DNA from: a virus
Direction: 5' to 3' (one strand)
DNA: 33,704 nt
IMG/VR virus record: IMGVR_UViG_3300043099_000469
Coordinates: 1 to 33,704 of that record
Shown here: positions 1-6,007 of the stretch, piece after piece
Numbering within the stretch: position 1 is the first letter of the stretch
Layout of the letters: each line of letters begins with the position of its first letter
The notes under the pieces: model-generated
Told to the model about the DNA's origin: nothing
The model's database searches: none
Seen by the model: only the letters and a program-made list of their open reading frames with translations
Program-made: the position numbers and the translations under genes

Positions 1-107
1 TCTCGGTTCTCTGTTCGCGGCTTAGGCTGCGCGCCGCCGCCTTGCTTGTCGACGGGTCGCTCGAGCGGGCGTTTGCCGCAGCCGCAGCCGCGAACAGAGA
101 ACCGAGA
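1..107. repeat. 22-bp inverted repeat at the contig edge (probable assembly fold-back)
   Basis: Bases 1-22 are the exact reverse complement of bases 86-107. The right-hand copy of the terminal repeat (33579-33704) is not preceded by this sequence, so bases 1-23 do not fit the circular map. This is best explained as a chimeric or folded-back read end rather than a biological inverted repeat. Confidence 0.7.
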
Positions 108-149
108 GCCGTTGGAACAGCGGGCGCTGACATCAGCGGGTCGTGGGAG
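24..149. repeat. Left copy of 126-bp terminal direct repeat (contig overlap)
   Basis: Bases 24-149 are identical to 33579-33704. The copy contains the first 110 bases of the winged-helix gene that is complete at the right end (start codon at 131-133 here, 33686-33688 there). An exact repeat of this size at both contig ends is the usual sign of a circular or circularly permuted genome assembled from short reads. A true short terminal repeat cannot be excluded. Confidence 0.9.
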
Positions 150-494
150 TAGCGATTCACATGAACCTCCCGGCGGCGTAGCCGAGCGAGAGGAGGATGA
201 GGGCGACTCCCGCCCCGATGAGCGCGTAGTGGATGCGGTCGAGGCTTCGGAGGAAGCGTCGCTCCTCGTCTTCGCGGTCGCGGTTTCGTTCGACTCTGTA
301 GGCTTGCATGGCTGTTCCTTCTTTCCGCCGTCGATCCTGACGGCCTTGGTAAATGCGAAATGTAACCGAGGCTTGCTGCCGACGCGAGCGACGGTCAGCG
401 TGCCGATGATCTCTTCCCCGATCCTGAACTGGATGCTTTCGTCCTGCTTGAAGCTGCGGACGAAGCCGCCTGTGCCTGGGCCTGTGGTGGCCAT
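24..494 (-). CDS. CsrA-like small regulator candidate, nested in the rusA 3' end
   Basis: ATG at 494-492 is preceded by GGAG five bases upstream. The first about 60 residues read as a plausible protein with GC-rich third codon positions, better than the competing rusA tail in the same stretch. Residues 17-53 (KQDESIQFRIGEE, then GTLTVARVGSKPRL, then HFAFTKAVRI) resemble the five-strand CsrA pattern: ESI.I..EI..TV..V.G...RL.......V.I. CsrA proteins bind GGA motifs in mRNA leaders. The frame has no stop before the contig edge. On the circular map it closes with TGA just past base 24, giving about 157 residues, but the part after about residue 62 overlaps other genes and has low-complexity composition. 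Family assignment is by pattern only. The C-terminal extent is uncertain. Confidence 0.45.
157..309 (-). CDS. Small single-pass membrane protein, 50 aa
   Basis: ATG at 309-307 with AAGGAA about five bases upstream, stop TGA at 157-159. The first 27 residues are very charged (many R, E and D). Residues 29-45 (ALIGAGVALILLSLGYA) form one membrane span, and the protein ends GRFM. This gives an inner-membrane protein with a cytoplasmic charged N-terminus. Third codon positions are strongly GC-rich, as in neighbouring genes. It follows rusA and the CsrA-like gene and, on the circular map, precedes the winged-helix gene. Function is unknown. Membrane-associated host takeover or superinfection exclusion is possible but not shown. 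Confidence 0.6.
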   Translation of the reverse strand: MQAYRVERNRDREDEERRFLRSLDRIHYALIGAGVALILLSLGYAAGRFM

Positions 495-838
495 GTGATC
501 TCCATTTCTAGCCGGGGATTCTCCTTGTCGACCTCGAACCGCACGGGGCCGAGCGTGATGCCGCTGTCGTTCTTGACCAACCCCGCGTCCGCAAGCCCGT
601 CGAAGTAGGACTTGCACGCGGATATCAGATTGTCCCTGTCGCGGCGGCGCGCGATCTTGTGGAATGCGGTGATGTCGATGCGGCACTCTGCAAGGAACAG
701 ATCGCCGCCGTGCGCAAGCGCGATCTCGCGCCGCGCGTAGTCGCGGTGGAAGCGCACCGCGCGGTACTTCGCGCCCCAATGGCCGCGCGAGTTTGGCGAG
801 AGGATCGCGTCGGGCAGCGGGAGCGTGATGCGGATCAC
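395..838 (-). CDS. rusA: RusA-like Holliday junction resolvase
   Basis: RusA family endonucleases cut four-way DNA junctions during phage recombination and before packaging. GTG at 838-836 overlaps the upstream stop (GTGA), giving 147 residues. The family signature is residues 65-91: R-D67-R-D69-N70-L followed by a helix and K-N-D91. The spacing matches the catalytic acids D70, D72 and D91 of E. coli RusA. The N-terminus has the usual TLPLP...SPNSRGHW segment (residues 5-21). The RusA fold ends near residue 116. The last about 30 residues (PQAQAQAASSAASS...) are low-complexity, have poor third-position GC, and overlap the nested CsrA-like gene by 100 bases, so they are probably read-through with little function. 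With the RecT-like and Gp157 proteins it forms the recombination set. Confidence 0.85.
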   Translation of the reverse strand: MIRITLPLPDAILSPNSRGHWGAKYRAVRFHRDYARREIALAHGGDLFLAECRIDITAFHKIARRRDRDNLISACKSYFDGLADAGLVKNDSGITLGPVRFEVDKENPRLEMEITWPPQAQAQAASSAASSRTKASSSGSGKRSSAR

Positions 839-1053
839 GCGTCCTCCTTCGCAATGGTCGCCAGCGCGCGCAGCATCCACATCGTCTCGGCCTCGTTGCA
901 GAGGACGGCCTTCGTGAGCGTCTCCGACCGCGTGTCATCGAGGAACTCGACCGTTGCCGCCATGTCCTCGGGGTCGACGCGGATCGAGCTGACCCGGTCG
1001 AGGGGAATGGCGGTCGGCCACTCGTCGCTGTTGAGTCCGACGAGGAAGTTCAC
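835..1053 (-). CDS. Hypothetical protein, 72 aa
   Basis: GTG at 1053-1051 forms GTGA with the upstream stop and has AGGTGA just upstream, so this start is preferred to an ATG 30 bases earlier. Residues 1-50 (NFLVGLNSDEWPTAIPLDRV, RVDPEDMAATVEFL) look beta-rich; the end (ETMWMLRALATIAKE) looks helical. No known family was recognised. It sits directly upstream of rusA and is translationally coupled to it. Confidence 0.65.
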   Translation of the reverse strand: MNFLVGLNSDEWPTAIPLDRVSSIRVDPEDMAATVEFLDDTRSETLTKAVLCNEAETMWMLRALATIAKEDA

Positions 1054-1325
1054 GGCTTCACCTCCTTGTACCAGTCCCACCATCCGCGCCGCAATAGTTC
1101 GCGGCGCAGTCCTGCGGTGGTGTACATTTCCTTCAGCCCCTCGATGATCTCCCAGCGTGCCACATCGCGTTCGGCTATGGCGTTTCCGAAATCGGCGGTG
1201 CGCTGCGCGAGTTCGCGCTCCAGTTCCTCGGCCACCTTCAGCGGCACGACAAACACGGAGCGGAGCATGTCCCCCTCGATGAAGCCCATGCGCGCCGCCT
1301 CTTTCGTCCTCGGTGTGTCGCTCAT
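1050..1325 (-). CDS. Hypothetical coiled-coil protein, 91 aa
   Basis: ATG at 1325-1323 overlaps the upstream stop by four bases. The middle (VAEELERELAQRTADFGNAI, then AERDVARWEIIEGLKEMY) is one long amphipathic helix, and the end carries a Trp/Arg-rich patch (RRGWWDWYKEVKP). Small coiled-coil proteins of this kind are common in phage early operons. No family was recognised. Confidence 0.65.
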   Translation of the reverse strand: MSDTPRTKEAARMGFIEGDMLRSVFVVPLKVAEELERELAQRTADFGNAIAERDVARWEIIEGLKEMYTTAGLRRELLRRGWWDWYKEVKP

Positions 1326-1657
1326 TGCTCCCCCTCCTTCGCCTTGATCCACGCCGAGATCGTCGTGGGTTTCGATGGGTATCGTGACGGCTGGGAATCC
1401 CGCTGACTGCCGAGATTCATGCGAACCGCTGTCGCAAAGCGGATCGCGTCGATGAGCAGATAGCAGTCGGCAACTGTCCTAACGACTGCCTGATGCACAA
1501 TCACGGCGTTGCGGCTTGCTGAAATTTCAAAGGGACCATAGGCTTCGTGCTCAGTGCCGATCATTCCGCCAACAGCCTTGAAGCCAATCGCGATTGTCAC
1601 GACCTCGCCGTCCATGATGGTTCGTCGGCTCGCGATCTGAAGGGTGTCGTCGCTCAT
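1322..1657 (-). CDS. Hypothetical protein, 111 aa
   Basis: ATG at 1657-1655 overlaps the upstream stop (ATGA). The first 60 residues alternate hydrophobic and polar residues (GEVVTIAIGF, EAYGPFEISASRNAVIVHQA), suggesting a beta sheet. A helix follows (DCYLLIDAIRFATAVRM), then a disordered Ser/Pro-rich stretch. No domain was recognised. It belongs to the chain of small overlapping genes between the Tad1-like gene and rusA. Confidence 0.65.
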   Translation of the reverse strand: MSDDTLQIASRRTIMDGEVVTIAIGFKAVGGMIGTEHEAYGPFEISASRNAVIVHQAVVRTVADCYLLIDAIRFATAVRMNLGSQRDSQPSRYPSKPTTISAWIKAKEGEQ

Positions 1658-2121
1658 CGCTGCCCCTCCTTCGCCCGCCGGATCGCGGCGATGGCGTCCG
1701 TTGCCGAGCTATGCTCCGCTTCCCGCACCGCATACGACGCAGACCACGCCGCTTCCCGCGACGCTTTCCGTGCAGCACCCGCCGCATTACAAGCCGCCGC
1801 ATGTGTCCGCTCCTCGCACATCCGCGCCCACGACTCCCCATGCCCATCGCGGTCGGCTTGCGGCTGGTACTCGCTCAACTCGCGCCACATCTCCGCGAGC
1901 GGGTCGGCCCTGCGGCCATCGGCCCTCAGCGCCGCGTTGATCGCGCTTTTGAACGCCTCGTCCCGCTGCGCCGTGAGGGAAACCACCTCCGCCTCAAGCC
2001 ACCGCAGCCGCTCAAGCGCCCGTTCGAGCGTCGGCAGCGCGGCGAGCATGATGAACTGGTTCATCTCGCGCTCGGTCAGCGGCGGGGGTTCGGTTGTGTC
2101 GGTTTTTTCAAGACCCTGCAT
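1654..2121 (-). CDS. Hypothetical protein, 155 aa, paralogue of the 3107-3706 product
   Basis: ATG at 2121-2119 with GGAGGGG upstream. Residues 1-70 contain a Leu/Glu-rich helix (TLERALERLRWLEAEVVSL). From residue 74 on it matches the C-terminus of the 3107-3706 product: DPLAEMWREL, a Tyr, then QADRDGHGESW.RMC.ERT, an Ala-rich helix, and a final AIRRAKEG.R. DNA identity between the two genes is locally perfect (31 bases at 1876-1906 and 3317-3347), which shows recent duplication. The module's function is unknown. Conserved Asp, His, Glu, Trp and Cys suggest a binding or catalytic site, which is inference. Confidence 0.7.
   Translation of the reverse strand: MQGLEKTDTTEPPPLTEREMNQFIMLAALPTLERALERLRWLEAEVVSLTAQRDEAFKSAINAALRADGRRADPLAEMWRELSEYQPQADRDGHGESWARMCEERTHAAACNAAGAARKASREAAWSASYAVREAEHSSATDAIAAIRRAKEGQR
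1876..1906. repeat. 31-bp direct repeat, copy 1 (inside duplicated domain)
   Basis: Identical to 3317-3347. It encodes the DPLAEMWREL segment of the two paralogous early proteins. Similarity continues on both sides at lower identity. Confidence 0.9.
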
Positions 2122-2470
2122 GCGTCCCCTCCGTTCCCTGCGCCTCGCGGCGATTCGTGCGGGCCTTGAGCCAATGCAGCGCCTCCTCCAGTTTGGTGAT
2201 CGCGAGAGCGTTCTCGCGGCACTTGAACTGGAGCGTCTGGTAGTACTCGATGCGCTGGATTGCGGCAGCGATGACGGTCTCGACGAACGCGCCGTTCGGC
2301 AAGACGCGCTCCTCGCCGCGACCGAGTGGCCCGTCCTGCCAGTTGATGTAAAGACCGATTCCCGTGACCGATCCGCCCGCCGGGCGACCGCTCTCGTTGG
2401 TGTGATTGAGGCAAGTGATGGTCTGATCCTGCATTCGTGTCTCCTTCGTTGGTTGGTTGGTCTCGGTCAC
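2108..2470 (-). CDS. Tad1/Acb2-like protein: candidate anti-CBASS/anti-Thoeris nucleotide sponge
   Basis: Tad1 and Acb2 are small phage proteins that bind and sequester signalling nucleotides (gcADPR isomers, cyclic oligonucleotides) made by Thoeris and CBASS immunity. The 120 residues show the pattern I associate with Tad1-type proteins: a strand with GP turn (residues 38-48, GIGLYINWQDG), a helix (VETVIAAAIQRIEYYQ, 63-78), then a hairpin C84-RENALAITKLEEALHWL followed by RTNRRE and a terminal GTEGTH (112-117). The GTG start at 2470 gives the four-base overlap typical of this operon. An internal ATG at 2434 has a better GGAG and would give 108 residues. It lies in the early operon, as expected for an anti-defence gene. 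Assignment is from memory of the family pattern. The ligand is unknown. Confidence 0.65.
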   Translation of the reverse strand: MTETNQPTKETRMQDQTITCLNHTNESGRPAGGSVTGIGLYINWQDGPLGRGEERVLPNGAFVETVIAAAIQRIEYYQTLQFKCRENALAITKLEEALHWLKARTNRREAQGTEGTHAGS

Positions 2471-2739
2471 TGTTCACACTCCCTCCCGCACCGTTCGCAG
2501 CGCGGCTTCAAGTTCTGTTCGGTCTGATCGTCGGCGAACGCGATCCACCCCGCGTGTAGGTTGCGGACGAGCGCGGCGCGTTGCCGCCACACCCATCCGA
2601 TCTGCTGCTTCGTGGTCATGTCGTACAGCGGCCTCGGCCACCACCACGGGACATGGCCGACCCACCACGCGCGGCCATGCCTGAACGGCGACCACGGGAG
2701 GCACGGGAGCGGGCCTGATCGGAAGCGGGATTCGCTCAT
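2467..2739 (-). CDS. Hypothetical Trp-rich protein with C-terminal Cys motif, 90 aa
   Basis: ATG at 2739-2737 overlaps the upstream stop by four bases. Nine of 90 residues are Trp, including AWW (residues 24-26) and PWWW (residues 31-34). The C-terminus carries C-x2-C-x3-C (CERCGREC, residues 81-88), possibly half of a metal site. The middle (TTKQQIGWVWRQRAALV) is probably helical. It sits immediately upstream of the Tad1-like gene. No known family was recognised. It could be a small adaptor or an inhibitor of a host protein, which is inference. Confidence 0.6.
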   Translation of the reverse strand: MSESRFRSGPLPCLPWSPFRHGRAWWVGHVPWWWPRPLYDMTTKQQIGWVWRQRAALVRNLHAGWIAFADDQTEQNLKPRCERCGRECEQ

Positions 2740-3110
2740 GCGCCCCCCCAGATCAGGTACGCGATCAGCGGTACGGAGAAGCAGACCACGGCCATAACCG
2801 TCAGCACCATCGCTGCCGCCGTGAGGCGCTTCACATCGGCTTGCAGGGCATCTCGGTCCTTGGTCACAAAGTCCAATTCGCCTCGAAGGCTCAATACCCG
2901 CGCATCCATATCAACGGAGCCGCACAGGTGTCGTTTGACCTCCATCATCGCGGCGCGGAAGTCGGCGTCCGACTCGACCTCGCGGCCCTTCCACAGGACG
3001 GTGCCGTCTGGCTTTATCTGAAGGATCACCTGATTGATGTCCGTCCCGTGGAACTTGATTGAATGCGCGCACGGGTCAACGCATCCGAAGGTGTGGCCGA
3101 TGTCTTTCAT
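2736..3110 (-). CDS. Hypothetical membrane-anchored protein, 124 aa
   Basis: ATG at 3110-3108 overlaps the upstream stop (ATGA). The N-terminal part (residues 1-60) includes DGTVLWKGREVESDADF, a short segment seen in many small phage proteins of unknown role. A coiled-coil helix follows (LRGELDFVTKDRDALQADV), then one C-terminal membrane span (MVLTVMAVVCFSVPLIAYLIW). This predicts a tail-anchored protein facing the cytoplasm. Four Cys lie in the N-terminal part. Function is unknown. Confidence 0.65.
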   Translation of the reverse strand: MKDIGHTFGCVDPCAHSIKFHGTDINQVILQIKPDGTVLWKGREVESDADFRAAMMEVKRHLCGSVDMDARVLSLRGELDFVTKDRDALQADVKRLTAAAMVLTVMAVVCFSVPLIAYLIWGGA

Positions 3111-3706
3111 CGCGTCCCCTCCTTCGCGCGGCGGATCTCTGCCACCGCACACGCCGCGTCCCGCGCAAACGAACGCGCCGCATACCCCGCAGCCCGCGCC
3201 GCAACCCATGTCGCAACCCGCGACGCAGCCAACGCCGCCGCCTCCGTGCGCTCGCTGCACATCCGCCGCCACGACTCCCCGTGTCCATCGCGGTCGGCTT
3301 GCTCGTGATACGCCTCCAACTCGCGCCACATCTCCGCGAGCGGGTCGTGCGCCTTGAGCGCGCACCGCAGCATCGACGCTATCTCCGTCGCGGCCTGTCT
3401 GGCCCTGTACTCGGCGTGACTGTTGCCAGCCTGCCATTCAGGAGTCACATCCTCTCGGGCAAAGCGCATCGCGGCGTAGACAATCGAGGCGACCTGTTCC
3501 TGCACCTGAGCATCGGTCTGCGGGTCGGCCTGAGCCTTCAGCGCGGCGACCTCGGCTGCGAGAGCGTCGCGCTCGGCGGTGCGCGTGGCGAGGTCGGCGC
3601 GGAGCCTCTCCACCTCCGCGTGGAAGGTCATGCTCTTCGACTTTTCTTCGCACCACAGCGCGCGCAGCTCGTTGATGTCGGGGTGCTCTTCGTCGTTCGT
3701 CTTCAT
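3107..3706 (-). CDS. Hypothetical protein, 199 aa: coiled coil plus duplicated early-region domain
   Basis: ATG at 3706-3704 overlaps the upstream stop (ATGA). Residues 20-65 are a heptad-like coiled coil (FHAEVERLRADLATRTAERD, then ALAAEVAALKAQ). A helical middle follows. The C-terminal about 80 residues (HDPLAEMWRELEAY, QADRDGHGESWRRMC, ERTEAAAL, AEIRRAKEGTR) match the C-terminus of the 1654-2121 product. Ala-rich helices fill the end. Function is unknown. The two genes probably come from one duplication with different N-terminal helices. Confidence 0.7.
   Translation of the reverse strand: MKTNDEEHPDINELRALWCEEKSKSMTFHAEVERLRADLATRTAERDALAAEVAALKAQADPQTDAQVQEQVASIVYAAMRFAREDVTPEWQAGNSHAEYRARQAATEIASMLRCALKAHDPLAEMWRELEAYHEQADRDGHGESWRRMCSERTEAAALAASRVATWVAARAAGYAARSFARDAACAVAEIRRAKEGTR
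3317..3347. repeat. 31-bp direct repeat, copy 2 (inside duplicated domain)
   Basis: Identical to 1876-1906. See the two paralogous genes at 1654-2121 and 3107-3706. Confidence 0.9.
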
Positions 3707-3939
3707 GCTGTCGCTCCTTCCGGGCGCTTCTTGCGCCGCTTGTGCTCCGCGTGTGCGTAGGGCTGAATGACGCGCGTGTGCCATGTGTGCATCTCTACGA
3801 TCCACTGGAGCGCGCGCCGCTCCTCGTCGCTCGTCGCCGTCGTGCGCGCGGCGATCATCGACAAGCCGTTCCGCACGACCTGCGAGTAGGTTGGGCGGTA
3901 GAGCCGCTTGCCAATCGGTTTGTTTCGGTAGTGGGTCAT
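3703..3939 (-). CDS. Hypothetical protein, 78 aa, tandem paralogue of the next gene upstream
   Basis: ATG at 3939-3937 has a full AGGAGGT five bases upstream and overlaps the previous stop by four bases. Residues 18-60 (QVVRNGLSMI, ERRALQWIVEMHTWH) share the pattern VR.GL...I..R....E..A..WIV.M..W with the product of 3936-4187, so the two are likely tandem duplicates. The C-terminus is basic (EHKRRKKRPE), consistent with nucleic-acid binding. No family was recognised. Confidence 0.65.
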   Translation of the reverse strand: MTHYRNKPIGKRLYRPTYSQVVRNGLSMIAARTTATSDEERRALQWIVEMHTWHTRVIQPYAHAEHKRRKKRPEGATA

Positions 3940-4187
3940 TGCGCACCTCCTTGGGTTCCTCCGCGCGGCGGGAGGGGCTTGCGCCCCTCCTCGCCACACG
4001 GCGCGACGGGGGAAGGAGTGACCCCGCTCTCGCCATCCTGGCGCTGTCGCTGTCTCGCATCGTACCACGCGGCCATGCCGACGATCCACGCGTGCGCCTC
4101 CCATTCGGGGAGGCTGCGCGGCTCGACGCGGACGATGAGGCCGCGTAGGCCATCGCGGACGGTTGAGTCGAAGTAGGGCTTTCTCAT
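3936..4187 (-). CDS. Hypothetical protein, 83 aa, tandem paralogue of the 3703-3939 product
   Basis: ATG at 4187-4185 overlaps the Gp157 gene's stop (ATGA). Residues 8-45 (STVRDGLRGLIVR, EWEAHAWIVGMAAWYDA) carry the same pattern as the following gene. The last 30 residues are Gly/Pro-rich and look disordered. Function is unknown. Confidence 0.6.
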   Translation of the reverse strand: MRKPYFDSTVRDGLRGLIVRVEPRSLPEWEAHAWIVGMAAWYDARQRQRQDGESGVTPSPVAPCGEEGRKPLPPRGGTQGGAQ

Positions 4188-4705
4188 CGGATGCTGATCC
4201 TCGTCCCGCGCTCCATGAGCGAGGCGAAGTCGAGCGCCTCGCCCGCCTCCAACCGCTTGCGGATTGCGTCCGTATTCGCCTTGGCCACGACTTCGGTCAC
4301 CACAGCCCAAGCGGGGAGGTCTTCCACGCCCGCGCGGAGGTCGAGCTTCTGCGCGCCGCCGACCTTCGCGAGGCTGACGGTGTAGCGCGCGGTCTGCACC
4401 TTCCCCAGGCTCTTCGCCTCCCAGTGCCAGCGCAGACGCTCACGCAGCGCGGCGGCGGCGTTCTCGTCGACCTTGGCGCGCTCGGCGAGGCGCTTGGCCT
4501 CGGCCTTGCGCACCTCGGCGCGCGCCTCCATCTCGCTGATGAGTCGGCAGTAGGCATCGACCTTGTCGGCGAGCGCGGCCTCGTTCTCGGCGAACCACTG
4601 GTCAATGGTCGCTTCCGTCTCGGGGGTGATCTCGCCGCCCGCCGCCGCGAGGAGCGCGTCGAGCGACTCCATGTCTGCCGTGATGTCGAGCAGGGTCTGC
4701 TTCAC
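4184..4705 (-). CDS. Siphovirus Gp157 family protein
   Basis: Gp157 proteins are small phage proteins first noted in Streptococcus thermophilus phage Sfi11, usually encoded beside single-strand annealing proteins and recombination genes. GTG at 4705-4703 (GTGA overlap) gives 173 residues, the normal length. The order is typical: an N-terminal LLDITADMESLDALL segment, GEITPETEATIDQWF, a long charged coiled coil (residues 45-95), then the beta segment KVQTARYTVSLAKV and a C-terminal AIRKRLEAGEALDFASL....RISIR. The molecular role is not established for the family. A part in DNA recombination or replication fits the context. Confidence 0.85.
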   Translation of the reverse strand: MKQTLLDITADMESLDALLAAAGGEITPETEATIDQWFAENEAALADKVDAYCRLISEMEARAEVRKAEAKRLAERAKVDENAAAALRERLRWHWEAKSLGKVQTARYTVSLAKVGGAQKLDLRAGVEDLPAWAVVTEVVAKANTDAIRKRLEAGEALDFASLMERGTRISIR

Positions 4706-5229
4706 TTCGCACCTTCCTTTGCGGCGATCGCCGCGTTGTGTCCGAACACATCGAAATCAAAGTCAATGAAGCCGTCGCGGTAGTCCTCGGGGAGCATCGC
4801 CTCGACCGTGCCGTCGTCGAAGATCCGAACGGGGCGAAGCCTGTAGTCCTCGATCTCGCGCTCCGTGCCCTCGAGCACGAACTCGAGAATCCACTTGCCC
4901 GACTTCTCGTCCCACTCGGCGCACGGCCAGCGGTCTGTCCAGTCCGCGCCCTCGAGGCTGTCGAGCGGCATTCCCTCGCACACTTGGTGCGCGCAGTCGT
5001 GCGACATGGGGAGGATGCCATCGGTGTACTGACGCTCGATCTGCTCACGCGCCTCGGTCAGGCCGTCGCGGATCTCGCTCCATCGCTCCGCCATGTGCGG
5101 GCGCGTGGTGACCTCGATGCGACCGTCGACGCGTTCGATCGCGGCGGTAATGGCCGCGTGCAGCTCGCCGAGCGCGGCGGGGATGCACGACAGTTCCATT
5201 GGTTCGCGGTGATTGCTGGTGCTGCTCAC
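4702..5229 (-). CDS. Hypothetical protein, 175 aa
   Basis: GTG at 5229-5227 with GAAGGA upstream. An ATG ten codons later has no ribosome site. The N-terminal half is helical (ALGELHAAITAAIERV, RDGLTEAREQIERQY). The C-terminal half is acidic and beta-rich (WDEKSGKWILEFVLEGTERE, PEDYRDGFIDFDFDVFGHN). Two Cys flank DCAHQVCEG at about residue 78. No family was recognised. It follows the palindrome-bearing gap 5230-5421 and heads the Gp157 group. Confidence 0.65.
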   Translation of the reverse strand: MSSTSNHREPMELSCIPAALGELHAAITAAIERVDGRIEVTTRPHMAERWSEIRDGLTEAREQIERQYTDGILPMSHDCAHQVCEGMPLDSLEGADWTDRWPCAEWDEKSGKWILEFVLEGTEREIEDYRLRPVRIFDDGTVEAMLPEDYRDGFIDFDFDVFGHNAAIAAKEGAK

Positions 5230-5285
5230 GGGTTCCTTCTTTCTGCGGCTTCGTGCCGCTGATGGATGTTACTCCGAGTTTCGGC

Positions 5286-5302
5286 GCAATGCGTGGCATT
5301 GC
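5286..5302. promoter_or_regulatory. Operator-like palindrome upstream of the 5229 gene
   Basis: Perfect inverted repeat GCAATGC-GTG-GCATTGC, about 60 bases upstream of the GTG at 5229. A nearby motif, TCCCGCAAATCG at 5321-5332, differs at one base from TCTCGCAAATCG at 7934-7945, upstream of early operon 1. Both lie about 100 bases before their first gene. This suggests binding sites for a shared regulator. No convincing -35/-10 pair was identified here. Confidence 0.45.
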
Positions 5303-5421
5303 TGCAATATTTCTCGCATTTCCCGCAAATCGCATTTATCGGAGCCGACCCGCGCGGGAATCGCCTGTGAGCCGCCGCAGCGCCAGACCCTCCCGACACC
5401 CTGCCGCGCGGCGCGGACGGC

Positions 5422-5952
5422 TCAGGCGCGATCCTCGGCGGGTTTCTGCGGGCCTGACGGGCAAGCCGACCGCAGCACCTCGGGGATCGGGTCGCCGTCG
5501 AGGATCGCGCCGACGAGCCACACGGTCGCGAGCGACCATGTCGACGGGTCGCGCGACAGCGGCGCGCGGGTGCGGGCGAGTAGGCCGCTGATCTGCTCGA
5601 TCTGCTCGGGCGCGAGGCGCTCGCACCGCGCGCGGGCGCGCCGCCACTCCTCGGCCAGCGCCGCCCGCTCGGCATCGCGGGCGGCGATCCGCTCGCGCTC
5701 CTCGATGGCCGTGCGCGACATCTCCGCGCGCTCGGGGGTCTCGCCGTACATCCGCATGAACTTCCCGGCGATGAACCGCCGCTTTGGCCCGCCGTCGAGC
5801 AGCGCGTAGCGGCTCAGAGCCAGGTCGGCGCGCTGGTGGTCGAGCTGCGCGGCCTCGCGGATCCAGAGACAAGCGATCTCCTCGTCCTCATGGCCAGCGC
5901 CGAAGAGCGCGGCCACGCGCAGCCGCAGTTTCGCGAGTTCGTCCTTTGTCAT
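5422..5952 (-). CDS. Hypothetical coiled-coil protein, 176 aa
   Basis: ATG at 5952-5950 with AGGGAG seven bases upstream. Longer upstream starts run through the hairpin at 6008-6052 and are less likely. Residues 1-60 are helical (KDELAKLRLRVAALFGAG, CLWIREAAQLDHQRADLALS). Residues 85-125 are a charged Arg/Glu coiled coil (IEERERIAARDAERAALAEE). The C-terminus is compact (TWSLATVWLVGAILDGDPIP). No domain was recognised. First gene of early operon 2, downstream of two hairpins and separated from the next gene by 192 bases. Confidence 0.65.
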   Translation of the reverse strand: MTKDELAKLRLRVAALFGAGHEDEEIACLWIREAAQLDHQRADLALSRYALLDGGPKRRFIAGKFMRMYGETPERAEMSRTAIEERERIAARDAERAALAEEWRRARARCERLAPEQIEQISGLLARTRAPLSRDPSTWSLATVWLVGAILDGDPIPEVLRSACPSGPQKPAEDRA

Positions 5953-6007
5953 GTCGTGCTCCCTCAGCGGCGCTTCATGCGCCACCAACTGCGATACGCA
6001 TCCGTAT

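Noticed and set aside
24-149. 126-bp terminal repeat as a biological long terminal repeat
   Set aside because: Size and exactness fit an assembler overlap of a circular molecule. No evidence in the sequence separates the two, but the simpler reading is circular permutation.
2076-2477. Minus-strand frame overlapping the Tad1-like gene
   Set aside because: Low-complexity His/Arg/Gly translation. The Tad1-like frame has the coupling, ribosome site and family pattern.
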